This document shows, in pieces, positions 43,767 through 52,217 of a stretch of DNA of 64,000 bases (position 1 is the stretch's first letter; each line of letters opens with the position of its first letter). A program made the translations under genes and the position numbers. Below the pieces are notes generated by a model. The model was not told the origin of the DNA. It worked only from the letters and a program-made list of their open reading frames with translations, and did not search any database. The stretch comes from Oceanobacillus sp. HTM 045 (lineage in GTDB: Bacteria > Pseudomonadota > Alphaproteobacteria > Rhodobacterales > Rhodobacteraceae): NCBI GenBank assembly GCA_009733745.1, contig WNWL01000003.1, positions 620,001 through 684,000 on the forward strand, given 5' to 3'.

Positions 43767-44636
43767 ATGCGCCGCCACGCCGACCTCCTGCTGACCGCCC
43801 TCGCGCCCGCGATCTGGGGCTCGACCTACATCGTCACGACCGAGCTCCTGCCGCCCGACTACCCGCTCACGGTCTCGATGCTCCGCGCCCTGCCGGCCGG
43901 GCTCCTGCTTCTGCTGCTGGTCCGCAGGCTGCCCAGCGGCATCTGGTGGGGCCGAATCTTCGTGCTCGGGGCGCTGAACTTCGCGGTGTTCTGGTCCTGC
44001 CTGTTCCTCGCGGCCTACCGCCTCCCCGGCGGCGTCGCGGCGGTTCTCGGGGCGGTGCAGCCGCTGGTGGTGATCTTCCTCGCCAATGCGCTGATCGGCA
44101 CCGCGATCCGCACCGTCTCGATCGTCGCGGCAACGGCGGGGATCGGCGGGGTCGCGCTCCTGCTGCTGACGCAGGATGCCACGCTCGACGCGGTCGGCAT
44201 CGCGGCGGGGCTTGGCAGTGCGCTGTCCATGGCCTGCGGCACGGTGCTTAGCCGCAAGTGGCAGCCACCCGTCTCGCTCCTGACCTTCACCGCATGGCAG
44301 CTCACCGCGGGCGGTCTGCTGCTGGTGCCCGCGGCACTCCTGTTCGAGCCGACATTGCCGGTCCCGACCGCGGAGAACCTTGCGGGGTTCCTCTATCTCG
44401 GCCTCGTCGGCGCGGCGCTGACCTACATCCTCTGGCTCCGCGGCATCGCCCGGATCGAGCCGTCCTCGATCTCCGCGCTCGGCTTCCTGAGCCCGGTCAC
44501 GGCCGTAATCCTCGGCTGGGCCGTGTTGGGGCAGAGCCTGACGCCGCCGCAGATGCTGGGCATCCTGGTGGTCTTCGCCAGCGTCTGGCTGAGCCAGTAC
44601 CGGCCAGCCGCCCGGGTGCCCGTCGCCGCGCGGTGA
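43767..44636 (+). CDS. EamA/DMT family exporter
   Basis: Ten-helix drug/metabolite transporter of 289 residues in the EamA/RhaT group. First half: LLTALAPAIWGSTYIVTTEL, a typical EamA start; second half: LTYILWLRGIARIEPSSISA, LGFLSPVTAVILGW. Regulated by the adjacent MarR by inference. Substrate unknown; amino acid or metabolite export is common in the family. Confidence 0.9.
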   Translation: MRRHADLLLTALAPAIWGSTYIVTTELLPPDYPLTVSMLRALPAGLLLLLLVRRLPSGIWWGRIFVLGALNFAVFWSCLFLAAYRLPGGVAAVLGAVQPLVVIFLANALIGTAIRTVSIVAATAGIGGVALLLLTQDATLDAVGIAAGLGSALSMACGTVLSRKWQPPVSLLTFTAWQLTAGGLLLVPAALLFEPTLPVPTAENLAGFLYLGLVGAALTYILWLRGIARIEPSSISALGFLSPVTAVILGWAVLGQSLTPPQMLGILVVFASVWLSQYRPAARVPVAAR

Positions 44637-44726
44637 CGGCGCGACGCGGCGACCCGGTGCCATTCGCTATGGACACGCCGGTTTTTGCATTGCAACGTGG
44701 CCCTTGCAGGGGACAGGCGAGGGTAC

Positions 44727-45473
44727 ATGGAGGACTTCTTCCGCGAGCTGGCCGAGGAAGCGCCGCGCTGGAATTTCATCTGGATGTACGAGGAGCGCCA
44801 GCAGGACAAGATCCTGTCGGGCATCTGGATGACGATAAAGCTCTCCGTGGCATGCGTCGTCCTGTCGGTGATCATCGGCATCGTCGGCGCATGGCTGCAG
44901 GGCGCGCGGTCGCGCATCGTGCGGGCGATCGTGCAGGGCTACATCCAATTCTTCCGCAACACGCCGCCCTTCGTGCAGCTCCTGTTCTTCTACTTCGCGC
45001 TCGGGCAGTTCACGCCGGTGGTGACGGGGGATGACGGCTGGACCCAGTACCCGATCATCACCAATGTCGGCTGGGCGATCATCTCGCTTTCCTTCTTCGC
45101 CGGGGCGTTCAACGTCGAGATCTTCCGCGCCGGCATCGAGGCGGTGCCGAACTCCACGCAGGAAGCGGCGGAGAGCCTCGGCTTCACCCGGCTCCAGACC
45201 TACAAGGAAGTCGTGCTGCCGCTGGCCTTCCGGGTCTCGCTGCCGGCGCTCAACAACAACCTCGTCAACCTGGTGAAGACCACGACGCAGGCGCTCGCGC
45301 TGGCGGTCCCGGAACTGCTCTACCAGTCGGTGACGATCTGGAACGACTACCCCTCCGCCCAGTACCCGACCATGCTGCTGGTCTGGGTCGTCTACATCCT
45401 GCTCGTGGGAATCCTCGTGCTGGGAATGCACCGCTGGGAACGCGGAATGAGGATCCCCGGCTATGGCACGTGA
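44727..45473 (+). CDS. Polar amino acid ABC transporter permease 1
   Basis: HisM/GlnP-type permease of 248 residues with about five hydrophobic segments. Typical segments are YIQFFRNTPPFVQLLFFYFA and the EAA loop SLGFTRLQTYKEVVLPLAFR. It overlaps the second permease by 11 bases. An in-frame ATG at 44685 exists, but 44727 has GGCGAGGG upstream and a standard N terminus. Confidence 0.9.
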   Translation: MEDFFRELAEEAPRWNFIWMYEERQQDKILSGIWMTIKLSVACVVLSVIIGIVGAWLQGARSRIVRAIVQGYIQFFRNTPPFVQLLFFYFALGQFTPVVTGDDGWTQYPIITNVGWAIISLSFFAGAFNVEIFRAGIEAVPNSTQEAAESLGFTRLQTYKEVVLPLAFRVSLPALNNNLVNLVKTTTQALALAVPELLYQSVTIWNDYPSAQYPTMLLVWVVYILLVGILVLGMHRWERGMRIPGYGT

Positions 45474-46353
45474 CATCCCCGGCATCGCCGCGCCCGCGCG
45501 CACCGACCTCCCGGTCCTGAAGCCGTTCCGGCCGGGCAGCTTTGCGCCCGACTCGATGGCATGGTCGCGCTGGCTCGCGGGCTTGCCGCCCTGGACGCCG
45601 CTGGCGCTGCTGGCCGTGGCCTTCGCCTGGCCGACCGTGGCGGTGGCTCAGACCGACATGTCGGCGGGCGAGGCGTGGGGAATCCTCGTGCGGTGGATCC
45701 CGTTCATCGTCGGCTCGGGCTTCGTCTTCACCGTGCTGATCTCGATCCTTTCCATGCTGATCGGCACGCTGCTCGGGGCGATGCTGGGGCTGGCGCAGAT
45801 CTCGAAGAACGGGCTGGTGCGCCGTTTCGCATGGAGCGTGACGCAACTGTTCCGCAACTCGCCCTGGCTGGTGATCCTCTACATCGTGCTGCTGGCGCTG
45901 CCGTTCGAGGTGGTGATCTTCGGCGCCGTTCTCGCAATCCCGGACTGGGTGAAGGCGGTGTTCGGCCTCTCGCTGCCGATCATGGCGAACATCTCCGAGA
46001 TCGTGCGTGGCGCCGTTCAGTCGGTGCCGACGGCGCAGTGGGAGGCCTCCGAAAGCCTCGCCTTCTCGCGTCGCCAGACACTCTGGCAGATCATCCTGCC
46101 GCAATGCTTCAAGCGGATGATCCCGCCCTGGATGAACTGGTACGCCATCCTCACCATGGCGACCCCGCTCTGCTCGCTGCTCGGCGTCGAGGAGACCATC
46201 ACGCTCACCCGGCAGGCGCTGGAGGCGGAGAACAACCGCCCCGCGCTGCTGGTGCCGTTCTACGGCTTCGCGCTGATCCTGTTCTTCGCCTACTGCTATC
46301 CGATCGCCCGCTGGACCATCTCGCTCGAACGCAAGTTCGCGGTGAAGCTCTGA
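45463..46353 (+). CDS. Polar amino acid ABC transporter permease 2
   Basis: Second permease, 296 residues, with a longer N-terminal extension and an additional hydrophobic segment (LALLAVAFAWPTVAVAQ). Core motif: VTQLFRNSPWLVILYIVLLA and SLAFSRRQTLWQIILPQCFK (EAA loop). Forms the heterodimeric channel with permease 1. Confidence 0.9.
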   Translation: MARDIPGIAAPARTDLPVLKPFRPGSFAPDSMAWSRWLAGLPPWTPLALLAVAFAWPTVAVAQTDMSAGEAWGILVRWIPFIVGSGFVFTVLISILSMLIGTLLGAMLGLAQISKNGLVRRFAWSVTQLFRNSPWLVILYIVLLALPFEVVIFGAVLAIPDWVKAVFGLSLPIMANISEIVRGAVQSVPTAQWEASESLAFSRRQTLWQIILPQCFKRMIPPWMNWYAILTMATPLCSLLGVEETITLTRQALEAENNRPALLVPFYGFALILFFAYCYPIARWTISLERKFAVKL

Positions 46354-46362
46354 GGTGCCGAA

Positions 46363-47121
<759 letters not shown>

Positions 47122-47144
47122 TCCGGGGCGTGCGTGCTGCGCGC

Positions 47145-47199
47145 GTTAACTATTTTTCCATTTGAAAACAGAGACTTGCGGCCTTCGCAACCTTGCGAA
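47145..47199 (+). repeat. Family-2 intergenic repeat, copy 3
   Basis: GTTAACTATTTTTCCATTTG, then AAAACAGAGACTTGCGG and the dyad GCCTTCGCAACCTTGCGAAG. It parallels 9313-9367 and, like it, lies between convergent genes. Confidence 0.7.
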
Positions 47200-47216
47200 G
47201 GCCGGACTGCGCTCCT

Positions 47217-47921
47217 TCAGAACCGCTCCACCCAGGGCCTCAGCTCGATCTCCCAGGCCCAGGAACTGCGGTCCTGCATCAGGAAGTGCCAGTATGTCTC
47301 GGCGATGGCCTCCGGGTCGAGCATCGAGTCCGGGTTGTCCGGCCCCTCCACCCGTTCAGGCCTGTCGGGGTTCCGGATGCCGCCGTCGATCACGAAATGC
47401 CCGACATGGATGCCCTTGGGGTGCAACTCCCGCGCCATCGACTGCGCCAGCCCCCGCATCGCGAACTTGCCCATCGCGAAAGGGGCCGACTGGGCATAGC
47501 CCTTCACCCCAGCCGATGCACCGGTGAACAGGATCGCGCCGTGGCCTTCCGGCTCCATCCGGATCGCCGCCTCGCGGGCGGCGTGGAACGCGCCGAGCGC
47601 GGTGACCTGTACCGCCTTCTCCACGGCCTCCGGGTCCAGCGAGGTGAACGGCCCGCGCACCCGGGCGGAGGGGTTGTAGACCACCACGTCCGGCGCGCCG
47701 TCGCGGTCGAGCGCGGCGAAAAGCGCGGCGATCTGCTCGTGGCTGGACGCGTCGCAGACATGCGGTGCGGCGCCCGTCTCCTGCACGATCGGCGCGAGGT
47801 CGCCCGTGGTGCGGGACGCGAGCGTGATCTTCAGCCCTTCCCGCGCGAAACGCCGTGCCAGCGAGGCCGAAAGGCCCCGTCCGGCCCCGATGATGAGCGC
47901 GTGTCCGTAGGTCGGTCGCAT
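47217..47921 (-). CDS. Short-chain dehydrogenase/reductase 1
   Basis: Rossmann-fold oxidoreductase of 234 residues: nucleotide motif IIGAGRGLSASLARRFA, DASSHEQIAALFAAL, and VVYNPSARVRGPF. The usual Ser-Tyr-Lys region is altered (LFTGASAGVKGYAQSAPFAM followed by GKFAMRGLAQS): the Tyr is within GYAQSAPF and Lys in MGKF, as in atypical SDRs. It faces the second SDR. Substrate unknown. Confidence 0.85.
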   Translation of the reverse strand: MRPTYGHALIIGAGRGLSASLARRFAREGLKITLASRTTGDLAPIVQETGAAPHVCDASSHEQIAALFAALDRDGAPDVVVYNPSARVRGPFTSLDPEAVEKAVQVTALGAFHAAREAAIRMEPEGHGAILFTGASAGVKGYAQSAPFAMGKFAMRGLAQSMARELHPKGIHVGHFVIDGGIRNPDRPERVEGPDNPDSMLDPEAIAETYWHFLMQDRSSWAWEIELRPWVERF

Positions 47922-47961
47922 GGCCGGTTCCCCTTGCTGTCCCGGGTCTGTAAATCGCGGT

Positions 47962-47975
47962 CTCTACCACTAGAG
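47962..47975. promoter_or_regulatory. Dyad CTCTA-N4-TAGAG between divergent SDR genes
   Basis: CTCTACCACTAGAG is a perfect inverted repeat in the 80-base gap. It resembles MerR-family operators (ACTCTA...TAGAG style), but no MerR gene is in the window. Confidence 0.35.
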
Positions 47976-48001
47976 TAGGGTCCGCAACCGAGGAGAAGTA
48001 C

Positions 48002-48670
48002 ATGCCCCGCAACATCGTGATCACCGGCGCCAACCGCGGCATCGGTCTGGAGATGACCCGTCAGGCCGCCGCCGCGGGCGACCGCGTGGTGGCGATCTGC
48101 CGCGACCCCTCCGCCTTCCCGGAAGGGACCGGCGCGGCAGAAGTGCTCGCGGCGGACGTGACCGACGAAGACGCCCTCGCCGCCGCGGCGCAGGCCGCGG
48201 GGCCGGTGGACCTGCTGGTCTGCAACGCAGGCCAGCTCCGCGGGCGCGGTGGCGTGGACGCGGACGGCTACTCGGCGGAGAACTGGCAGGCCTCGCTGAT
48301 GACCAACGTTGCAGGGCCGTTCCTGACCGTGCGGGCCTTCCACGCCAACCTGCGCGAGGCGGGCGGCAAGATCGCCGTGATCGCGTCGATCATGGGGTCC
48401 AGCGCCCGCGCTCCGGGCGGGGCCTACTCCTACCGCGCGTCGAAGGCCGGCGCGGTGAACCTCGCGCAGAACCTCGCGAAGGACCTGGCCGCGGAGGGTA
48501 TCGCCGTCGGCGCCTATCACCCCGGCTGGGTGAGCACCGAAATGGGCGGCGGAGGCGCCGATCTCACGCCCGAGGAGAGCGCCGCGGCCCTGCTGACCCG
48601 GTTCGACGTGCTCGGGATGGAGACGACCGGGGTGTTCGAGGACTATCGCGGCGAGGCGATCCCCTTCTGA
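48002..48670 (+). CDS. Short-chain dehydrogenase/reductase 2
   Basis: Classical-type SDR of 222 residues: ITGANRGIGLEMTRQ nucleotide motif, VCNAGQLRGRGG, a catalytic Ser in IASIMGSSARAP, and YSYRASKAGAVNLAQ (Tyr-x-x-x-Lys). GGAGAAGTAC upstream. C-factor-like/CsgA-like small SDRs have similar length; the substrate is not assignable. Confidence 0.9.
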   Translation: MPRNIVITGANRGIGLEMTRQAAAAGDRVVAICRDPSAFPEGTGAAEVLAADVTDEDALAAAAQAAGPVDLLVCNAGQLRGRGGVDADGYSAENWQASLMTNVAGPFLTVRAFHANLREAGGKIAVIASIMGSSARAPGGAYSYRASKAGAVNLAQNLAKDLAAEGIAVGAYHPGWVSTEMGGGGADLTPEESAAALLTRFDVLGMETTGVFEDYRGEAIPF

Positions 48671-48677
48671 TCAGGGT

Positions 48678-49439
48678 TCAGAGCGGCAGGGTCTCCAGCG
48701 TCTGGCCGAGCAGTTCCAGCTCGTGCGGCTCGCTCAGCCGGTGGCCCGCGCCCTTGATCAGCGTCAGGCGGGCATCGGGGCAATCGATATGCTCCAGCAG
48801 CCGCATGGCGACGGAGACCGGCACGTCCGTGTCGGCGGTGCCCTGCAGCAGGCGCACGGGGAAGGGCAGGGGAAGCGGGCTGCGGAGCACGAGGTTCCGC
48901 CGCCCGTCCTCGATTAGCTTGCGGGTGATGACATAGGGCTCGTCCGAGTAGTCCGACGGGAGTTCCAGGCGGCCGTTTTCCATCAGATTCGTGCGCTGCG
49001 CCTCCGAAAAGCCGGCCCACATGCCGTCCTCCGTGAAATCCGGCGCGGCGGCGATGCCGACCAGCGCGGCGACCTTCTTCGGCAGCTGGCGGGCGAGGAG
49101 GAGCGAAATCCAGCCACCCATCGAGCTGCCGACCAGCACCTGCGGGCCGTCCGTCAAGGCGGAGACGGCCTCTGCCGCATCGTCGGCCCAGTCGCCGATC
49201 CCGCCCGCGTCGAAATCGCCGGTGGACTGCCCGTGGCCGGTATAGTCGAACCGCAGGAAGGCCCGTCCGCGCGCCTTCGCCCAGTCCTCCAGCCAGACCG
49301 CCTTGGTGCCGGTCATGTCCGATCGGAAGCCGCCGAGGAAAATGATGCCCGGCGCGCTTGTGCCTTCCCCGGCGGCCTGTATCTTGTGGTAGGCGAGCAC
49401 GCGCCCGCCTCCGAGGTCCAGTCGCGACGGAGCGTTCAT
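48678..49439 (-). CDS. Alpha/beta hydrolase
   Basis: Hydrolase of 253 residues, in the abhydrolase 10/BAAT-like group: FLGGFRSDMTGTKA (oxyanion), GSSMGGWISLLLAR (Ser nucleophile), GTADTDVPVS (Asp) and KGAGHRLSEP (His). ATG at 49439 preceded by GGAGGAAG, which itself lies inside the 5' end of the divergent glycosyltransferase. The start codons of the two genes overlap (CATG). Confidence 0.88.
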   Translation of the reverse strand: MNAPSRLDLGGGRVLAYHKIQAAGEGTSAPGIIFLGGFRSDMTGTKAVWLEDWAKARGRAFLRFDYTGHGQSTGDFDAGGIGDWADDAAEAVSALTDGPQVLVGSSMGGWISLLLARQLPKKVAALVGIAAAPDFTEDGMWAGFSEAQRTNLMENGRLELPSDYSDEPYVITRKLIEDGRRNLVLRSPLPLPFPVRLLQGTADTDVPVSVAMRLLEHIDCPDARLTLIKGAGHRLSEPHELELLGQTLETLPL

Positions 49440-50670
49440 GTCTGTGTCTTCCTCCCTGGGGGGCCGGGTCATAGTCGACAATACCGCTCCGGACGTTGCC
49501 CGCAACGGCGACCGGCCTCTCACAATATTGCAGGTCGTCCCGCGCCTCGACATGGGCGGCGTGGAGCGCGGCACGCTGGAGATGACGGAAGCGATCATCC
49601 GGGCCGAGGGGCGGGCGCTGGTCGCGACCCGTGGCGGGACGCTGGAGGGGCGAATCACGCGCGCGGGGGGCGAGCTGGTTCACATGGCGGCCGATTCGAA
49701 GAACCCGTTCACCATCCGTCGCAATGCCGACTATCTCGCCGACGTGATCCGGCAGGCCGGGGTGGACGTGATCCACGCCCGCTCGCGCGCACCGGCCTGG
49801 AGCGCCTACTGGGCGGCTAAGGCCACCGGATGCGCCTTCGTGACCACCTATCACGGGGTCTACAACGAGGATTTCCCGTTCAAGCGGCGCTACAACGCGA
49901 TCATGGCGAGGGGCCGCCCGGTGATCGCGGTCAGCCATTTCATCCGCGACCTCGTGCATGAGCGCCACGCGGTGCCCTACGAGCAGATCGAGGTGATCCC
50001 GCGCGGGGCCGACATCTCGGTTTTCTCCGAGGAAATGGTCGGCAACCAGCGCGCCATCAAGCTGGCGGAGGACTGGGCGCTGATCGACGACACGCGCCCG
50101 GTGGTCATGCTGCCGGGCCGGCTAACCCGCTGGAAAGGCGCGGAAAGCCTGATCGACGCCGCCGCCCGGCTGAAGGAGATGCGGGGCGGGCCGGACTTCC
50201 TGATCCTGATCGTCGGCGACGATGGCGGCTCGGGATTCGCCGACACGCTGAACCGCCGGATCGCCTCGACCGGCACCGGCGACTGCGTCTACCTCGTCGG
50301 CCCGACGACCGACATGGCGGCGGCCTACAAGCTCGCCTCGGTGGTCGTTTCCGCCTCGATCGAGCCGGAGGCGTTCGGCCGGGTCGTGGTCGAGGCGCAG
50401 GCGATGGGCCGCCCGGTGATCGCCACCGACCACGGCGGCGCGCGGGAGACGGTGGCGCACGGCGAGTCCGGCTGGCTCTATCCCCCGGGTGACATTGAGA
50501 AATTCGCCGACGTGCTCAACCGGGCGCTGTCGCTCGACCCGTCCGAGCGGGCGCATATGGGGCTGGCCGCGCGGGTCCGCGTCCACGCCGCCTTCTCGAT
50601 CGAGGCGATGCAGCGGGCGACCCTGACCGTCTACGAACGGGCCGCTGGTCGGCTTTTCGCGCAACGCTGA
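49438..50670 (+). CDS. Glycosyltransferase family 4 protein
   Basis: GT-B glycosyltransferase of up to 410 residues. N-terminal: LTILQVVPRLDMGGVERGTL (GxGGxxR-like motif of GT4); C-terminal: VVMLPGRLTRWKGAESLIDA, SIEPEAFGRVVVEAQAMGRP and IATDHGGARETVA, the E-x7-E donor site. Likely acts in lipopolysaccharide or capsule synthesis. The true start may be a little downstream (GTG 49444, or TTG near 49531), since the ATG at 49438 overlaps the hydrolase start on the other strand. Confidence 0.9.
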   Translation: MSVSSSLGGRVIVDNTAPDVARNGDRPLTILQVVPRLDMGGVERGTLEMTEAIIRAEGRALVATRGGTLEGRITRAGGELVHMAADSKNPFTIRRNADYLADVIRQAGVDVIHARSRAPAWSAYWAAKATGCAFVTTYHGVYNEDFPFKRRYNAIMARGRPVIAVSHFIRDLVHERHAVPYEQIEVIPRGADISVFSEEMVGNQRAIKLAEDWALIDDTRPVVMLPGRLTRWKGAESLIDAAARLKEMRGGPDFLILIVGDDGGSGFADTLNRRIASTGTGDCVYLVGPTTDMAAAYKLASVVVSASIEPEAFGRVVVEAQAMGRPVIATDHGGARETVAHGESGWLYPPGDIEKFADVLNRALSLDPSERAHMGLAARVRVHAAFSIEAMQRATLTVYERAAGRLFAQR

Positions 50671-50752
50671 TTCCTGCCTGTCACCTCCGGGGAAACGAAA
50701 GTGACCCGAAAGCAGTGACATCTCAGAAGATGCCAATTCCCGAAAGGAACCG

Positions 50753-50780
50753 CATTTCACCGCCAGGGGTGAAATGGGGG
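50753..50780 (+). terminator. Stem-loop after glycosyltransferase gene
   Basis: CATTTCACC pairs with GGTGAAATG across a 6-base loop, followed by GGGGTTTT. It lies 82 bases after the glycosyltransferase stop. Confidence 0.6.
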
Positions 50781-50931
50781 TTTTGGGAAGTGTGGAGGGG
50801 TGGCCGTTTGCGGAGCTTTTTCGGGGGCTAATGGCATCGGGGAACGGCGTGGTTCCGTGGTGCGATGTTGGCCACTGGAATGGGCCACTCGCCGGGTTCT
50901 CGGACGGTACAGCCCGCCCGGTTTGAGGTAA

Positions 50932-50996
50932 GTGCGGAGGGCCACGTCCGGCCCCGGGAAGGGGCGGACGTGGCCCGGGCTGGTCGCCCGGGCCGT
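50932..50996 (-). repeat. Family-1 intergenic repeat, short copy H
   Basis: GTGCGGAGGGCCACGTCCGG, then CCCCGGGAAGGGGCGGACGT and CCCGGGCTGGTCGCCCGGGC. Short form, same orientation as the copies near 19.4 and 59.8 kb. Together with the stem-loop it accounts for most of this 389-base convergent gap; 50781-50931 holds nothing recognisable. Confidence 0.82.
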
Positions 50997-51059
50997 GGCA
51001 GATCGGTTTCCCTGACCCGGAGCGGTGGCGCTTGTGTCGAGCGCTGCGGTCCCGCCTAC

Positions 51060-51857
51060 TCAATCCAGCCGGAACCCCTTCCCCCTCACGAACGCTCCCC
51101 AGTCGGTGCGCTGGGGGACGGCGTATTGCCTGGCCTTGTCGTCGGACCAGCCGTAGTCGGCTTTCTCGCCCCACTTCTCCGTATCGCGCTGGCGCGGGAA
51201 ATCCCGGCGGCGGTCGTACTCGGCGATGCCGGGTTCCTGCGCCTGCGTGAAGCGGTTCTCGTGGATCGTCGCGCCGAGCGAGAGCCTCGGCTGGATGCGC
51301 GGCGGGCGGTTCGGCCAGCCGAGGGTGAGGCCGCAGACCGGGATGACGTGGTCGGGCAGGCCGAGGAGGCTCGCCACCGTCTCCGGCTGGTTGCGGATCA
51401 CCGAGATCGGGCAGCAGCCGAAGCCGACCCGCTCCGCCGCGGTGATGAAGGTCGCCAGCGCGATGGCGGCGTCGATGCTGGCGTTGAAGAACCCGTCAAG
51501 ATGGTCGTTGGCGACCGGAACGCCGGCCATCTCGTGGCAGGCGCGGAAGCGCGCATGGTTGGCGCAGAAGACGAGGAAGGCGGGCGCCTTCGGTTGCCAG
51601 TCGAAGCCGGTGATGCGGTCGAGCCCGGCGCGGATCTCCGGGTCGGTGACGATCACGATGTCGCGCTGCTGCAGGTCGGATTTAGAGGGCGACGAGAGCG
51701 CGACGGCGCAGAGGGTGCGCAGGAGCGCCGGGTCGACCGGGTCGTCGCGGTAGTCGCGGCAGACGCCGCGCGCCGCCATGTCGATCAGGGCCTCGGCCTC
51801 GGGCGGCACGTCGGGGGCATCGCCGAAGCGGGCTTGCAGGGCATCCTTGATTGTCAT
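51060..51857 (-). CDS. Nitroreductase family protein
   Basis: FMN-dependent nitroreductase-fold protein of 265 residues. FMN-binding segments are CRDYRDDPVDPALLRTLCAV (R-x-F/Y-like start), ALSSPSKSDLQQRDIVIV, and ATFITAAERVGFGCCPISVI; a C-terminal region after HVIPVCGLTLGWPNR is extended as in NfsA/FRP-like enzymes (ENRFTQAQEPGIAEYDRRRD). Probably NAD(P)H-dependent; substrate open. Confidence 0.88.
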   Translation of the reverse strand: MTIKDALQARFGDAPDVPPEAEALIDMAARGVCRDYRDDPVDPALLRTLCAVALSSPSKSDLQQRDIVIVTDPEIRAGLDRITGFDWQPKAPAFLVFCANHARFRACHEMAGVPVANDHLDGFFNASIDAAIALATFITAAERVGFGCCPISVIRNQPETVASLLGLPDHVIPVCGLTLGWPNRPPRIQPRLSLGATIHENRFTQAQEPGIAEYDRRRDFPRQRDTEKWGEKADYGWSDDKARQYAVPQRTDWGAFVRGKGFRLD

Positions 51858-51970
51858 CGGGGCCTCTCCGTGGACTGGGAGGAGTCTTAGGAGAGGGCGG
51901 CGGGGAAGGGAAGCACCGGGGGTGAGGAATTCCCGGAGCGGCTATCTGTCTGCCGTCCGTGGTGAGAGAT

Positions 51971-52120
51971 GAGGGACACGACCGGCCCTGGACGGGCGTG
52001 GCGTTGCTTGGGGTTTGCTTGGTTTATGTCGGCAAGGCCTCCCGGACTCCGAGCCGCTTGCAACATCCGAGAACGCCCGGCCGGGGGAAGGGCCGGGCGT
52101 GGCCCGCGCTGGCCGCACGT
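51971..52120 (-). repeat. Family-1 intergenic repeat, long copy G
   Basis: GAGGGACACGACCGGCCCTG, TTTGCTTGGTTTATGTCGGC in the middle, and the ACGCCCGG/CCGGGCGT hairpin, ending GGCCCGCGCTGGCC. It sits between two leftward genes (nitroreductase start, TPR gene end). The rest of this 360-base gap (52121-52217) shows nothing recognisable. Confidence 0.84.
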
Positions 52121-52217
52121 GCATTGGCGGGTCGTTGTTCTGCCAAAGGGCCAGACGCCCGCCACGCGCCGCGGGCGGAACCGCGCAAGTGGCGCTCCGC
52201 CCGGCGCGGCGCTCCCT

